A model generated the notes under the pieces. The model did not search any database. It saw only the letters and a list, made by a program, of their open reading frames with translations, and was not told where the DNA came from. Position numbers and translations under genes: made by a program. Source: Owenia fusiformis (Eukaryota; Annelida; Polychaeta; Sabellida; Oweniidae). Taken from it: 64,000 nucleotides of DNA. This document shows, in pieces, positions 10,121-21,110 of the stretch (positions are counted from its first letter, which is position 1; every line of letters begins with the position of its first letter). The stretch covers positions 12,484,150 to 12,548,149 of the forward strand of contig CAIIXF020000002.1 in NCBI GenBank assembly GCA_903813345.2. The letters are read 5' to 3'.

Positions 10121-12379
10121 CCTGTTACACAGGCCAGTTGAAATGCTTCGTTACGATGCAATTTGACAAAAAGCTTCGTAACGAAGCAATTTTGGGCCTG
10201 TGTAACATTTCCGCCTTCGTTGGAAAAGCTTAGTTGATAACGAAGCAATTGAGTAGAAAATTCAACGAAGGTTAGCTCCCAACGAAGCTTTTTTGGCCTG
10301 TGTAACAGGTAGCTTCGTTAGAAAATGCTTAGTTGGCGGTTTGCGCATGCGCGTAATAAAGAGCACATTCATCATTTTGTATTAATGAGAGGAATGGCGA
10401 GGAAAGAACATGTTTTTAAGTACGTATTATTATAATGCTACGTTTTGATTAAAATAATTACCTATTTGCGTCACTGATTGACGCTAACTCAACCCCTAAA
10501 CGCCACGTACAAATGTGATTTACCGTCTTTCGTAGCATTTCATTCGATTCCCTGCCTTTGCTCGCATTGATATGACAAAAAGTATTAAATCTAAAAAACA
10601 CAGGTTTTACCGTATATGTATACGGTAGTTTTGAAACATTTATCTGATCTATTAGAGAATAAACCTAGAATATTTAAATGTCCCTCTCCTTTCAGAAAAC
10701 TCCGTCTCAAGTTTGGAAGGGTAAACTTTTGAAATTACATAAGATATGCTTACTAAATAGAAAGTTGTGGCATACATGTTTAATATTAATTTTTTCTTGC
10801 TCCTCGAATAATTATACCTTGAATGTACTGTAATTCTAAAGGTGTTAATACCATGATACTGATACAAGTGCTTCCCGGTGAATCATATCAGGGAATATAG
10901 CCGATTCGAAAATGTCTCTCTTCAAAAATCGTATTCAACTGGCTATCGCCCCATTGCAATACATGTACTTGTACTAGTCGTTCCATTATTTTATTCTTCG
11001 ACGATTTTAAATTGTAATTGAATTTAAACTTCATGTTTAAATATATTGAATTAATTACGTTTCAAAACTTCCGTATACAAATACGGTAAAACCTGCGGAC
11101 AAGGAACGGTGGCCAAAATTGTTTCTTGTCGACAGATATTTGCCACAGAGAGGCTGCATGTCGTAGGCCAGCCCCAAACACTATTGATGTGTCGTAAGAC
11201 GATGCTTACAACTGATATTCAAGTTTCTTCCTATTTGCGCCATTTTCGAGTTTAACGGACGGCTGATGGATTAACATACTAATTTATGTCAAACTCACTC
11301 AAATATGCATGGAGTATTGGCGAGACGGGTAATAATCATATTAAAATGAATTGGTCATGAAATAGTAGTTACACGCGGTCCGAACTTCGACAGTTAATTT
11401 GAATTTTTGACCTACCGGATGTTTGAAAATCAAGGATTACGAGTCTCATACTGCACCGTTTTCTTCAAACTTGTTCCATTCAAAGCATAACAAATATCCT
11501 TTTCTGATGGTACATTATTCTCTTAAACAGAGTCCCTACTTCCAGCGGCATTTTGGTCCTTAGCTGTAAGAAGGCCTTCTAACAGCTTGGGACCAAAACG
11601 CTGCTAGAACGAGGGACTCTTTACAATAAAGTAATGCACCGACAGAAAGGCAATTTTTTTTGCTTTTAATGGTATAGGTTTGAAGTAAAACGGTGCAGTA
11701 TGAGACTCGCAATCCTTGATTTTCAAGCATCTGGTAGGTCGAAAATTCAAATTAACGATCGAAGTTAGGACCGCGTGAGTTAAACCACCAGCCGAACACC
11801 GAGATACTTTAGTAATGGCTACACTATTTGAAATTTAGCTGAGAAGTCCATTTGGAAATTGAACGTTTTTATACGATTTTACATACTAGTCGTCTGTATA
11901 AACCCAAAATCCAATTCCTCCTAGTAATTAACATAGGCCTATTTTTATTCCATATGTTTTCCAAAGGGAAATGATAGAAAATGAAAACAGTACTTGTAAT
12001 CGTATTGACAGCTGAAATATATAAAAATCGAAATGATAGGAAAAATGTATGGACATGTGTACGGAATTATCACATTCATCTTGTTTTATTTTCCCGAGAA
12101 TTTTGAACTAGTCTTTTTCTGTGCTGATTTGTTAAAATAAAGATTAAAAATTAGATTTTTGAGTTTGATCAGTGGTTTATATCAAAAAAATAAAAATATT
12201 AATCATAATAAGTGGGTGGAGCAGATGAGTAATGCGCACGCGCAACGAAGCATTTTAAGTGTAGTGTAACACCAAATAATTGCTTCGTTAGGGTTGGATA
12301 AAGCCAGTGTGGACACAATTTTTTCGCTAACCTTCGTTACAAAAATGCTTCGTTAGACTCAACCCAGCAGTGTAACAGG
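10121..12379. mobile_element. TIR element of about 2.26 kb with AACGAAGC subterminal repeats
   Basis: The left end has CCTGTTACACAGG and the right end its complement (GTGTAACAGG). Inside both ends the motif CTTCGTTA / AACGAAGC recurs many times in both orientations, as expected for subterminal transposase-binding repeats. No transposase coding remains. A 404 bp palindrome (11373-11776) sits inside, presumably a later insertion. The target duplication is not clear. Confidence 0.6.
11373..11776. repeat. Near-complete 404 bp palindrome (foldback MITE)
   Basis: The left arm from ACGCGGTCC runs through CAGTTAATTTGAATTTT, TCAAGGATTACGAGTCTC and GGCATTTTGGTCC. Each block reappears complemented at the mirrored position on the right. 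The two arms meet at AAGGCCTT centred on 11574/11575, leaving essentially no loop. RNA read from either strand would form one long hairpin of about 200 bp with scattered mismatches. Confidence 0.8.
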
Positions 12380-12582
12380 TACCAGTGCCAGTAAGAACTC
12401 TTTACACTATCAAATTTAAGCCCTGCTTCATGTCCCCCAATTTTGAATGCCTCATCACCCAATAACCACTTAAGTTTTGGAGTAGTATGGGGTAGGGTAT
12501 GATTGACTTTAAGCTCTTATGAAATTCATTTCTTTTCTCTTCATAAGTGTTTGCAATGCAGTAAGCTATGTTCAATAGTCTC

Positions 12583-14040
12583 AATTTATTTATTATTTAT
12601 TTGCCAAACACTTTTTAATCAGTGGCACAATGGAAAATTCCAGTGTGGTAGTACATAAAACAAATACATATACATAAAATACAATACAATACAGATAGAT
12701 AGATAAAATAAATATCTTAAATTGTACACATGTTAAGAGTTTTAAATATCGTTATTAATAGTTACTAAAAATTGTTTGACACACTTGTCAAACAAGAATC
12801 CTTGGTCTTTGCCCCAAATACTAAAAAAAAAAACATCTAGAGACCACTTTCATTTTTCATTTAAAGGAAGCGTTAAGAACATATTAAATACATCAGGGGA
12901 ACATGAGGTTTTTATTCTGTTGTAAAATTCATTTCTTTCACGTTGGTTGTGACTACATGTAAAAAATCTGTGTGTTAAATCATCAATTGGATGAAGGGAA
13001 CAAAGTTTGCAAAAACCATCATCAAATTTTCTTCTTTTGAGGTCAGTTCCAATACCTAAACACCCAGTTCTGGCTTTGAACTTCAATCTCTGTCCAACAA
13101 AATCATTACTTGAAGTTAGGTAATTCTCCGGAAATGGGGTTTGTTTGATTGATTCATAAAATTCTAGTGAAGATTTCGAGGAACATTCAGATAGAAAATT
13201 ACTTTGGTGTTGTTGGGAGGATATGGACAAAAAAGAATCATACCATTCATTGTCATCTCTAAACACAACATCATCAAGGCCATGTTCAATTAAAATGTCT
13301 TGTATGTTTTCAAAATATGGCCAACATGTTTTTACTCTTCCCTTGAAATTTTCAAACAGTTTATCAAAAATATCCTTATGTAGGCCATTCCTCATGGAGA
13401 ACTTAAGATATAAGAAATAATCAATTTGTCTTTTCTGAATAATGTTAATTTATGCTTATCCAGCCAAGGTCACCTAACAATTTACTGCTTTGGCAGGGTT
13501 ACATTTAAAGGGGCAACAAGGACTGTAGAGAGAAAATTCAAATTTTTGAGCTATCAGGTCAATATTTGGCTTAACACCTTCTTTGACATACCTATTTTCT
13601 TAAAATGTATGTATAAACTATCAATTTCAGCATTAAGAAGTGTAAATTCAGTTCAAAGCTTCTATAAAGGGAGTCCCACTTATAGATTTTTAAGATCCAC
13701 CACGTTTCAAGAGGATTATCAGCTGAAATAATGTTCATCCAGGGGGTTTCTTTGTAGATAATGAAAATTTATGTTAGTCTTGATGAAATATCCAAACTTA
13801 AATATATGTTGACACTGGTCAGTGATCGTTGAATGACCTCCCTGCACTAATTGTTGCACCTTTAAGTTGAAAAATTGATTTGGCCAATTTATATTGCATT
13901 GAAAAAAGGGTCTTTTCAGAGGTCTTGTCAAGAATTATAACACCACATCCATGCAACAAAGCAGGGAGGTACTGTGAGTAGTATAATGTATTACCAAATG
14001 ATATTTTATTAGTGGTTGGAAGACTGACTCGTGTACTCAA
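12583..14040 (-). pseudogene. LINE (non-LTR retrotransposon) 3' end, 5'-truncated and decayed
   Basis: A 181-codon minus-strand frame (12850-13395) contains RLKFKARTGCLGIGTDLKRR and then a C-x2-C..H-x4-C zinc motif (CKLCSLHPIDDLTHRFFTC), the arrangement at the C terminus of many invertebrate LINE ORF2 proteins. Upstream on the same strand, about 13720-14040, another frame reads YSQYLPALLHGCGVIILDKT..SMQYKLAKSIFQLKG, resembling the post-RT region (PxLLYGSEVW..VQxKF) of such proteins. Frame breaks between the two parts show it is dead. The 3' end is an A-rich tail (AAATAAATAATAAATAAA) near 12583-12606. There is no endonuclease or RT core, so it is 5'-truncated. The exact clade cannot be told by eye. 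Confidence 0.7.
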
Positions 14041-14744
14041 GTTTTATTCGCATTTGTCCTAAAAATCAATTGATCGAGTTGAAAACTTATTTTTCACTCG
14101 TTTTCACCTTACCTTGACTTGCGATTCGTCTCTCCTATTCGCAATTTCCATGCTTATAGTTGTAATGTTCTGCTTAATCTGTATAGAATACAACTTATTT
14201 TCTATTTAATCCCATGTGTGGAAGACAAACATACTTGGATTTTATTCTGCGTTCGTTATTTTTATGCAAAAGTTTCATTTCCGGTTTGATGCATTCTGGG
14301 AGTACGATTTAGACCATAAAAAGTATAGAGGCACTTGAAAGACTTGATCAAATTGATGAATTCTGCCGCTACTTGGGCAACTGAAACTGGAAGTAACTCA
14401 ACTAAGTCAAATCGCGAATATAACCGTGGTTTTTTATGGCCCACTCGAGTGGAGATTTTCAGGCGAGTCCGACCACTATATTCTATTATAGTTAATATGC
14501 TTAGTTAAGCTACGTTCACACCAACGGCGAATGCCACGCTTTAAATTAGCGAGCAAAGCAGCACCAAAGCATGGCGCTTTAAAGCGACTTGTAAAGCGGC
14601 ACCAAAGCGTAACAAAGCTTGATTAAAGCGTCGGGGTCGTAATAGGTCGTAGAAAAGCTCGAAGTAAAGCGGAATGTTCGGCAAGAGCGCCAAAAATTTT
14701 TAACATGTTTAAAAATTTTGGGTGCTCCGTTAGGAATTTATATC
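14041..14744. other. No gene seen
   Basis: Non-coding. A possible element edge (AGCTACGTTCACACCAACGG) lies near 14512, followed by AAAGC-rich repeats to about 14660. I did not find the matching opposite end in the window. Confidence 0.4.
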
Positions 14745-15306
14745 AAAAAAAAATAAAAAATTAATATCTCAATAACTACTGAATGAATCTGGATAAAACT
14801 TTCAGAAAAATGAAGATACCCTGGCCTGGCTCATGAAAAAAATTTCTTATGAATTTTTTTCATAAATAAACATGACTGGGCATGAATATACCATGAATAC
14901 TCCTCCGGAATCCGTCGTTTTGCCCCTGGGAAGATTCAGAAAATATTCTAGTTTCTTTTTTCGATGGCCATTATCGGCTTCCAAGAGCCTTAAGAGCTCA
15001 AAATCGCAATCCATTTCCTCCACATTTTCGTTGTGATCGTACTTGGCTTCCATTTTGTATGATTTGTTCACTAAAAACGACTAAAACTCTGTTTAAATTG
15101 GGAAATATTTTTCGAAAGATCGCCATTTCTAGGTCAACAGGAAGTCACGCCAGGCACTGAATAAATCGTGCAATCTGATTGGATCATAAAAATGGCTCGA
15201 AAAAGTTAAGTTTTTAAAAGTTTGAAATCGGGTGGATGGATCCGCCGGCAGTTACTCGGGATAGTAAAGCATGGGCGGATACATTCGCTGGCAGCATGTT
15301 AAAGGT
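14745..15306. repeat. Dispersed repeat, copy 2 (inverted relative to 7775-8060)
   Basis: Reverse-complement counterpart of the repeat at 7775-8060, with the same TTTGCCCCTGGGAAG edge and CTGGCCTGGCTCATG core. The copy extends rightward to a GGCAGCATGTTAAAGGTTAA segment. The small minus-strand frames in it lack family motifs. Confidence 0.6.
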
Positions 15307-15910
15307 TAATATGCTTTCGAACATGATTATGCTGTTTTGGGAGGTTAAAACAGAACAAAATTTTAACCGATATTCAAGTTGAGTATGGATACCATGACAT
15401 ACCATGACCATGACAATTGCTCAAGTGCTCGAGCAAATCTGAGCGATCGCGAGACCCCTAGTAATGACTTGTAATTCTCAATCTCGATTCTTCTTCAATC
15501 ACCCACAACACACAGAGTTCCCAGAAGTTGGACAATTAATGATTTACGATCACTGGATGGATTCTATCTTGTTGTGGACGTCATAATTAGCCCAGACTGC
15601 TAGTATAACTGTTAAATTTTGAGAGATTATCTTCTGTATTGTGTGCTTTATTGATTTATTTTTCACAAAAGTGTTTGATTTGACTAGATCAATATTCAAA
15701 AGCACATGCTGAGTCTAAGATCTTACTGACATGATTTAGATAGCGGTTAAGCACTCCCCCCCTCCCTTAGTGCCCCCCCCCCAGGTGTCCACCATTTCGT
15801 CTCTCCCTCATGTCTAATTTGTAATATCATTTTTATATTATGTCATACCCATGAACAGTATCCATAAACAAAATACCCGAATTCTGATTGTGAATGGTCA
15901 ACTTGATTAC
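15307..15910. other. CWF19L2 intron 2, nothing else seen
   Basis: AT-rich intronic DNA with a C-rich patch at 15754-15784. No gene or repeat was recognised. Confidence 0.45.
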
Positions 15911-16021
15911 CTTTGCTTCTTGGTCCACACGATCACTGACAGAGGGCAGCATCCACGTGTCCTCCCCTCGTAGCTTGCGCTGCTCTTTCTTACGTTCATT
16001 TGCTTCATACTGCTCTCTCAC
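15911..16021 (-). CDS. CWF19L2: CWF19L2 homologue, coding exon 2 (GEDTWMLP segment)
   Basis: The minus strand shows TTATATTTTAG before the exon and AAG|GTAATC after it. The 111 nt give 37 codons, phase 0 at both ends, including EQRKLRGEDTWMLPSV. An LRGEDTWMLP sequence following a basic K/R/E-rich helix is a hallmark of the N terminus of CWF19L2 proteins as I recall them. The exon begins with GTG (valine), not a start codon, because it continues from exon 1 (..EYIDK). The family is spliceosome-associated and nuclear. This is the strongest identification of the gene; the catalytic-like CwfJ C-terminal domains lie outside the window or were not found. Confidence 0.85.
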
Positions 16022-16126
16022 CTAAAATATAATCAATGTAATGAATGAATGTAAGGGCTCCTCCCCTAGTAGCTTATACTACTCCCTTTGTTTAGTGCCT
16101 TGTCCTAAGACCAGGTGTTGTACTAA

Positions 16127-16215
16127 AGTGCTCACCATAAATAAATGACACCTGGATTTTATATCACTATTTCCAGACTTTCCAGGTGTCATTTACAGTA
16201 TTAATGGTGAGCACT
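16127..16215. repeat. Small hairpin MITE
   Basis: AGTGCTCACCAT at the left is mirrored by ATGGTGAGCACT at the right, and the inner parts also pair (ATGACACCTGG with CCAGGTGTCAT). It folds almost end to end. Confidence 0.65.
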
Positions 16216-16261
16216 GTAGATATGGTAATGTGGCCACTTTCCCTATACTGTATATATATTT

Positions 16262-17603
16262 TTTTATTTTATTTATTGACACAACCTAATAACATATTAC
16301 ATTAAATACATACATGGTATCGTCATGCTATTTAAAAGTAAATGAATGTACAGATTATACAATTTAAAAATAAATAAATATATATTACTATCTATCATCT
16401 ATTATCTATAATACTGGTGGTTACATAGATCTTTTTCTGAGGCATACAGTTATGAAGTGTGAGATGTGGCTGAGGTTAGATTTGTAGTTCATTATGTGTA
16501 AAAATTTACTTTCATCAGTCATTTGTTTAAAGTTAGGAATATTATTAGATATCTTATCAAAAAGTGTTTGTTGTTCATGATTAAATTTTGCACATTTTAA
16601 TATAAAATGTACTTCATCTTCAATTAGATTTTCCTGATTGTTGCATTGTTTACAGTGTCTGTTTTTGAGTTTGACGTATGTCTACCAGCTTCAATTTCTA
16701 GTTTGTGATCACTCAGACGTGGTTTAGTAAATTGTGTTTGATAGGCTAGTCTTTTTTCATTAATAAGATATTCTTCAAAATTCAAGTCGTGTTTAAATTT
16801 AGTGTAGGTTCTCAGTTTACTGTTTTGGCTTTTGCTCTGACCAGTCTGGGTTTTGATTTTCCATTGTGATTTAGTTAAGGCTGTAAGTTTATCTTTAACT
16901 ATTTTTATAAAATCATTTTTTGATTTTTGGGTTGTAAATACTGTACTCCGGGTATTGTTCGCGTGCGATTTAATTTCGCTTTGTTCGCGAATGTAGTAAA
17001 ATCGCGAACATTTATCGTCGCGAAATTTGTGTTTTAAATCCCCGGGGATTTGACCCGGGACTTTTAATATGTTTCGTTCAGCGTAAAACGTTTCGTCCAT
17101 TGTTGTTGGGCGATAATTCAAAAAAGGCCTAAAATGTCTAACATTTTAAATTGGCTTATTAGGCCAACAAAGGCAAGAACTGTTGACGACAATGATATCC
17201 TACAAATTTAAGTTGAAAAAACTAATCAAAGATATTCAAATAAATGCCCTAAACGTGGGAAATACAAACATGATTCGGATTCTGAACGGGCTAAAATTAC
17301 CGGCGAAATGTCATCAACTCAAATCCGCGAAATTAAATAGCCGCGAAATTGCAATTTTGAAAAATCGCGAAATTTTATAGCGTCCAAATTTACCCGGAGT
17401 ACAGTACCATATTTTCTATATTGATGTTAATGCTAAGTAAGATATTCTTAATAAAGGAGAGCCATTTGCTGTATTTGAGAGATTTTATGTGGTTGAACAG
17501 CTCAGAGGTTAGACTATTTCTGGTTTGGGTTTTAAGGTGCATCCAGTATTTAATTGCATTAAGTTGAATGTAATGAGACATGGGAAGTCTGCCTGCACTC
17601 TAT
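16262..17603 (-). pseudogene. LINE 3' end remnant, split by a TA-flanked MITE
   Basis: Minus-strand frames read SAGRLPMSHYIQLNAIKYW (about 17590-17520), SQWKIKTQTGQSK and KLRTYTKFKHDLNFEEYL (about 16870-16770). After a one-base frame change comes HCKQCNNQENLIEDEVHF..C (about 16660-16590). This is the C-terminal region of an invertebrate LINE ORF2 with its C-x2-C..H-x4-C motif, ending with a stop near 16430 and an A-rich tail near 16262. A 464 bp MITE (16941-17404) interrupts it. Removing the MITE and one TA puts the two halves back in one frame, so the MITE inserted after the LINE. The LINE is 5'-truncated. Confidence 0.75.
16941..17404. mobile_element. MITE with TA target duplication, inserted in the LINE
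   Basis: The TIR CTGTACTCCGGGTA is at the left and TACCCGGAGTACAG at the right; TA flanks both sides (16939-16940, 17405-17406). The interior is rich in TCGCGAA/TTCGCGA motifs. TA duplication fits a Tc1/mariner-type mechanism. No transposase is present. Confidence 0.75.
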
Positions 17604-17625
17604 CGTCACCTAGTAGTGCCAGATA

Positions 17626-19093
17626 GAGAACCGACAATTGTCGGTACGCAAGTGGCTACTACGTGTTTTTGCTAGAGAGCCGACAATTTCATAAATAAAT
17701 CGACTACTTTTACTTTTAGAAATAACCTCATCACTGGTAGCCTCGTGGTTAGCGAGCACGACTCGAACACACTCTGTCCCGAGTTCGAATCCCAGCAGGA
17801 CCTGCTTTTTTCTTTTGAGGGGGGGGCATAGTGCTTCTTTTGCAGTATGGAATCGCACAGGCATTAACTTATATTGAGCCATAATTTATTTCGACAAAAA
17901 TTGATTCAAATTCCATCAAAATTGTCCTACAAGCTTCAATTTAAAAACATTTTAAAGCTCTTTATTGTTCTATCTAATGGGTCGATATATACAGTTAGGG
18001 AGGGGATGCTTTCGCCCCCGTCGCTCTCTACCCTTACTACGCCATGGCACAGGAGAAATATCTCATTTGGAATATATCACTGTTTACTTTGCGTTTGGTA
18101 GCTCTCTCATGCGAGATGGAATCGTGGCCATTAACTAAGGGAGCCAAATGCAACTTCCATCAAAAATTGTGCTATAAGGTATGAGTACCGTAATCCAACA
18201 CCAAATTCGAAAATTCATAACAATACTTTGCACATATGGCGTTCGTGACCAACTATGAAACGCTTACCCCCCATAGTGTTATATATCAAAATGCACCTGT
18301 CCATATAGGGGTTCGATTGACCTACATCAAATTATAGGGAGTCAGGTAACTTTTTGAGATATCAGCGTCCCTTTATTGTAACTCGCGTTTGCTACCACTT
18401 CCTCAATTCTGATATGACGGGCAAACGCGTAGTAAACATGCTCACGTTCGGAACTATTTTGACCTACATCGCTATTTTCGTAATTCAAATGAAAGTTGAA
18501 CTCCTCTTTATTTTGATACCAAAAAGTGGCATACTAGGTACCCTAGAAGCCAACTATGGGTTATTTAGAACGATACCACTGGTTTTTAAATGGACTATAT
18601 AGGGCTCATACCTTTGGCGGATGGATATGGAACCTCATACCATAAGCTTCAAATAAAAAACATTCTAGCTATTTCCTTCTATCTAATGGGTAGCAAACGC
18701 CCGTTTCTACGCCTGATCGGCTCAGGAGTAATATCCTGTCTGTTTAGAATATGTATAGCCGTTTACTCTGCATTAATAGCTTTCTAACGTCTTACTTGTT
18801 CATGTTTTTTATATTGGGTTTTCAACGTTTACTACCATTCCCTGTTCCCGGGCTACCATTTTTTGACTGGGTTTGGTAATGCCCTCCCCGGGTTTTGCAT
18901 TTGTTCCCAAAATATCCGTATGATATCTGAAATATCCCCCCGAGCATTGCGCATGCGCCAGAAAATTCGAAATCAATATTTGTCGGTCCTCTAGCGTGTA
19001 AACACAGCATATCTCCCGTACGGACAATTTATTTGTCGGTCCTCTAGCGTGCCACCACCTCAGAGTCTAGAGTACCGACAATTGTCGGTACTC
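17626..19093. repeat. Segment bounded by palindromic ACCGACAATTGTCGGT termini
   Basis: The near-perfect palindrome ACCGACAATTGTCGGTAC occurs at about 17630-17646 and again, extended by AGAGT/ACTCT, at 19068-19093. Half-copies (GACAATTT, ATTTGTCGGTCCTCTAGCG) lie just inside both ends. This suggests a TIR element of about 1.5 kb with self-palindromic tips. It contains a tRNA-like sequence near its left end. No transposase frame was recognised. Confidence 0.5.
17735..17810 (+). repeat. tRNA-like sequence, probable SINE head
   Basis: TAGCCTCGTGGTTAGCGAG fits an RNA polymerase III A box and GAGTTCGAATCCC a B box, spaced as in a tRNA, and the 3' side reads AGGACC. A run of six T follows at once, a Pol III terminator. 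The anticodon arm does not fold properly and the T-stem has mismatches, so it is a tRNA-derived SINE or tRNA relic, not a functional tRNA. Confidence 0.5.
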
Positions 19094-19107
19094 TAGCCTT
19101 TACGAAT

Positions 19108-19352
19108 AATATATGGAAAAGTATATTCATAATGTACATGAATGACATTTGTATATCTTGGATTGCTTCTAGTTTGGCTTATAAAGTGTGTGGCCTCTTA
19201 TATTTGGATGTTTCTCTGCCATGTTATTTTCAATAAGATTACATGGCTGAAATTCTTCAAATTACAAGACGGGCTTATTGCACAAAAAACTAAAAGATCT
19301 GAAATATACAAATGTCATTCATGCACATCATGAATATACTTTTCCATATATT
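19108..19352. mobile_element. 245 bp MITE with about 48 bp TIRs, copy 1
   Basis: The arm starting AATATATGGAAAAGTATATT and ending ATGACATTTGTATAT is mirrored with very few mismatches at 19305-19352. A second copy is at 40245-40495. Homology between the two loci continues to the right, through GCACAATGGTCTCCCAATTT to ATGGACTCTA (about 19440), so this MITE sits in a larger shared repeat. Confidence 0.75.
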
Positions 19353-19440
19353 ATTGCACAATGGTCTCCCAATTTCTTATTTTTGCCGTTCTACTGACGA
19401 AATGAAGCAGTGAAATGGACTCTAGCCTAGGCTAGTGCTC
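19353..19440. repeat. Right end of a larger TIR repeat (counterpart of 40496-40567)
   Basis: The sequence from TTGCACAATGGTCTCCCAAT to CAGTGAAATGGACTCTA matches the right end of the element at 39772-40567. The corresponding left end was not found at this locus, so the copy looks truncated. Confidence 0.6.
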
Positions 19441-19555
19441 ACTGTGAGATCTTGAATGATCAGGTTGCAAAGAAATTGTAATTTTACTGAGTGGCTTCAG
19501 ATGTCATGGAAGTATTACACATTAAATGCAATTCTTTGTGTTATTTTGATATTAC

Positions 19556-19654
19556 CTTATCAATGTATTCTTGTCTTGCCTTCTTCAATACCTCTCTATC
19601 TTTCTTTTTAGCGCGAGAACTTTCAAACTGAATCGACGACATGTTTTCGTTCAT
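19556..19654 (-). CDS. CWF19L2: CWF19L2 homologue, coding exon 1 with start codon
   Basis: The minus strand opens with ATGAACGAAAACATG, so two in-frame ATGs lie four codons apart (19652-19654 and 19640-19642). I chose the first because both keep the same frame, but either could be used. The exon has 33 codons ending ..KKARQEYIDK and a donor AAG|GTAATATC. It joins exon 2 in phase 0 to give a continuous basic, probably helical N terminus leading to GEDTWMLP. Human CWF19L2, as I recall it, has the same layout of a short K/R/E-rich N terminus before that motif. Intron 1 would be about 3.5 kb and intron 2 about 8.5 kb. Confidence 0.75.
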
Positions 19655-19700
19655 TACTTCCGTTTCATCCGACCATTGATGCTCCACATTACCGAACAAT
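19655..19700 (-). promoter_or_regulatory. Immediate 5' flank of CWF19L2 with an ETS-like site
   Basis: ACGGAAGT (minus strand, 19656-19663) lies directly before the start codon. GGAAGT cores close to the start are common in TATA-less housekeeping promoters bound by ETS/GABP factors. The transcription start cannot be placed from sequence. Confidence 0.4.
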
Positions 19701-19745
19701 AAAAAAATGTTCGTGATTTTTTCATGCTATGAATTTGGTTATGGG

Positions 19746-19815
19746 AACGGGAAGTCCTCCATATATTACTTATATTATTTGTATTATATATACCTCCTAG
19801 ATGGAGGACTTCCCA
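19746..19815. repeat. Small hairpin repeat
   Basis: GGGAAGTCCTCCAT and its complement ATGGAGGACTTCCC flank an AT-rich core of about 40 bp. Confidence 0.6.
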
Positions 19816-20666
19816 CTATCCGTGATTTGGAAACATGAGGCCTCATTATTATTATATTTTATTACCACCTTGCCAGGCCAGTTTTAGGGGTTTTAGTAAG
19901 ATTGGTTTTAGTGCTAGTTTAGAAGGCATTCATTTTACTATATCGACCTGAGAAATGTGTGACGTCATGGTGGTGGTCCATATGGACCGGTCTAGAATAT
20001 ATTCTGGACCGGCAATTTTCCCCGGGAGATATCGTTCAATGCGTAACATTTTCTTGCTGTTTCAGTCCAGAGGCCTCATTATCCGGTCGACGCACCGCAA
20101 ATCGCAATCGCAACGTAAATATTTAGCGAATCGTACGCAAAACGATATTATGAGGTCATCTCAAAGGCACTCTAGCGCAAATTCATTGCCGTTTTGCGTC
20201 TTTAGCGCAAATCGCAGTTTTCTTATTACACGGTAGACGCATCGCTATTTTCATTTCGCATCGCAAATATACTGCTAACCGCACGCAAATTGGTATTATG
20301 CAGTCATCGCACAGTTGCGTCCACGTAAATCAGTTGATATTTATGTCGCAAACTCCACTTTATTTGCGGCATCCCTGACCCTGCCGCAATATAAATCGCA
20401 AACATATCATCAAGAATCTTGATAGTTTTCCTATTTAAATTAACATTATCGTTGTAGAAATCTAGGAAGTGCCCTTTGAGACCTCCAACTAAAAAAAATA
20501 GGTTGAAAACATTAGAGACACAAATAACCAAAACTTATCAAAATCAAGTCTGAAAGTGCACGATTATGCTACCTTGGTTTTGTGAAATCTATAATAAATA
20601 TTGCAATTCCATTTCGCAAATATCGTCTGCTAAAATTAAAATATTAGGGTTCGATCAAGCTGGAAA

Positions 20667-20999
20667 ATGTGGCGCATATTATTCCAGGATGTTCACAATA
20701 GAAGAGGTTTACGCTTATTCAGAGACAGGAGTCAGCCGTTAGAGATGACTGACGATGAGATATTAAACAGATATCGCATGCCGAGGCCACTCATTCTTGA
20801 GTTGATTAATATATTAGATGGGGATCTAGCGTCAAGAACAAGGAATCCTCAGGCAATTTCATGTCAGCTAAAAGTATTCATTTCATTACGATTTTATGCT
20901 ACAGGTTGTATGCAAATGATAAATGGAGATATATTCGGGGTATCCCAACCTACTGTTTCGAACATTGTTGCTGAGGTATCGGCGGTTTTCTCTAGGTAG
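20667..20999 (+). pseudogene. PIF/Harbinger transposase (HARBI1-like), N-terminal exon only
   Basis: The 110-codon frame contains LEMTDDEILNRYRMPRPLIL, LKVFISLRFYATGCMQMING and DIFGVSQPTVSNIV. This is the typical N-terminal region of Harbinger nucleases: an F/Y-R-x-R-Y helix, then LRF(Y/L)ATG, then the helix-turn-helix-like FGVSQ(P/S)TVS. After TTCTCTAG the DNA reads GTAGGC, a possible splice donor. The DDE nuclease part (CIDGTHI-type motif) is not visible downstream, where a foldback MITE begins at 21111. I therefore call it a fragment; it could be exon 1 of a gene whose other exons were lost. Confidence 0.75.
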
Positions 21000-21110
21000 G
21001 CTATATCAGTCGGACTAATTACAAAGACACCGTGTCTTGTTTTCAAGATGGGCTGCCTTCCAGTGACAGATCTAGATTTTCGCAAGATATATATAGGTTA
21101 TGTAGTGGGA

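Noticed and set aside
12402-12584. 60-codon minus-strand ORF next to the LINE tail
   Set aside because: It begins in the LINE's A-rich tail region and has no similarity I can recognise.
17735-17810. Functional tRNA gene
   Set aside because: A and B boxes are present, but the anticodon arm and T-stem do not pair properly.
18354-18787. Overlapping plus-strand frames with hydrophobic stretches (82 and 65 codons)
   Set aside because: They lie inside the ACCGACAATTGTCGGT-bounded element, in different frames, without conserved motifs or splice signals.
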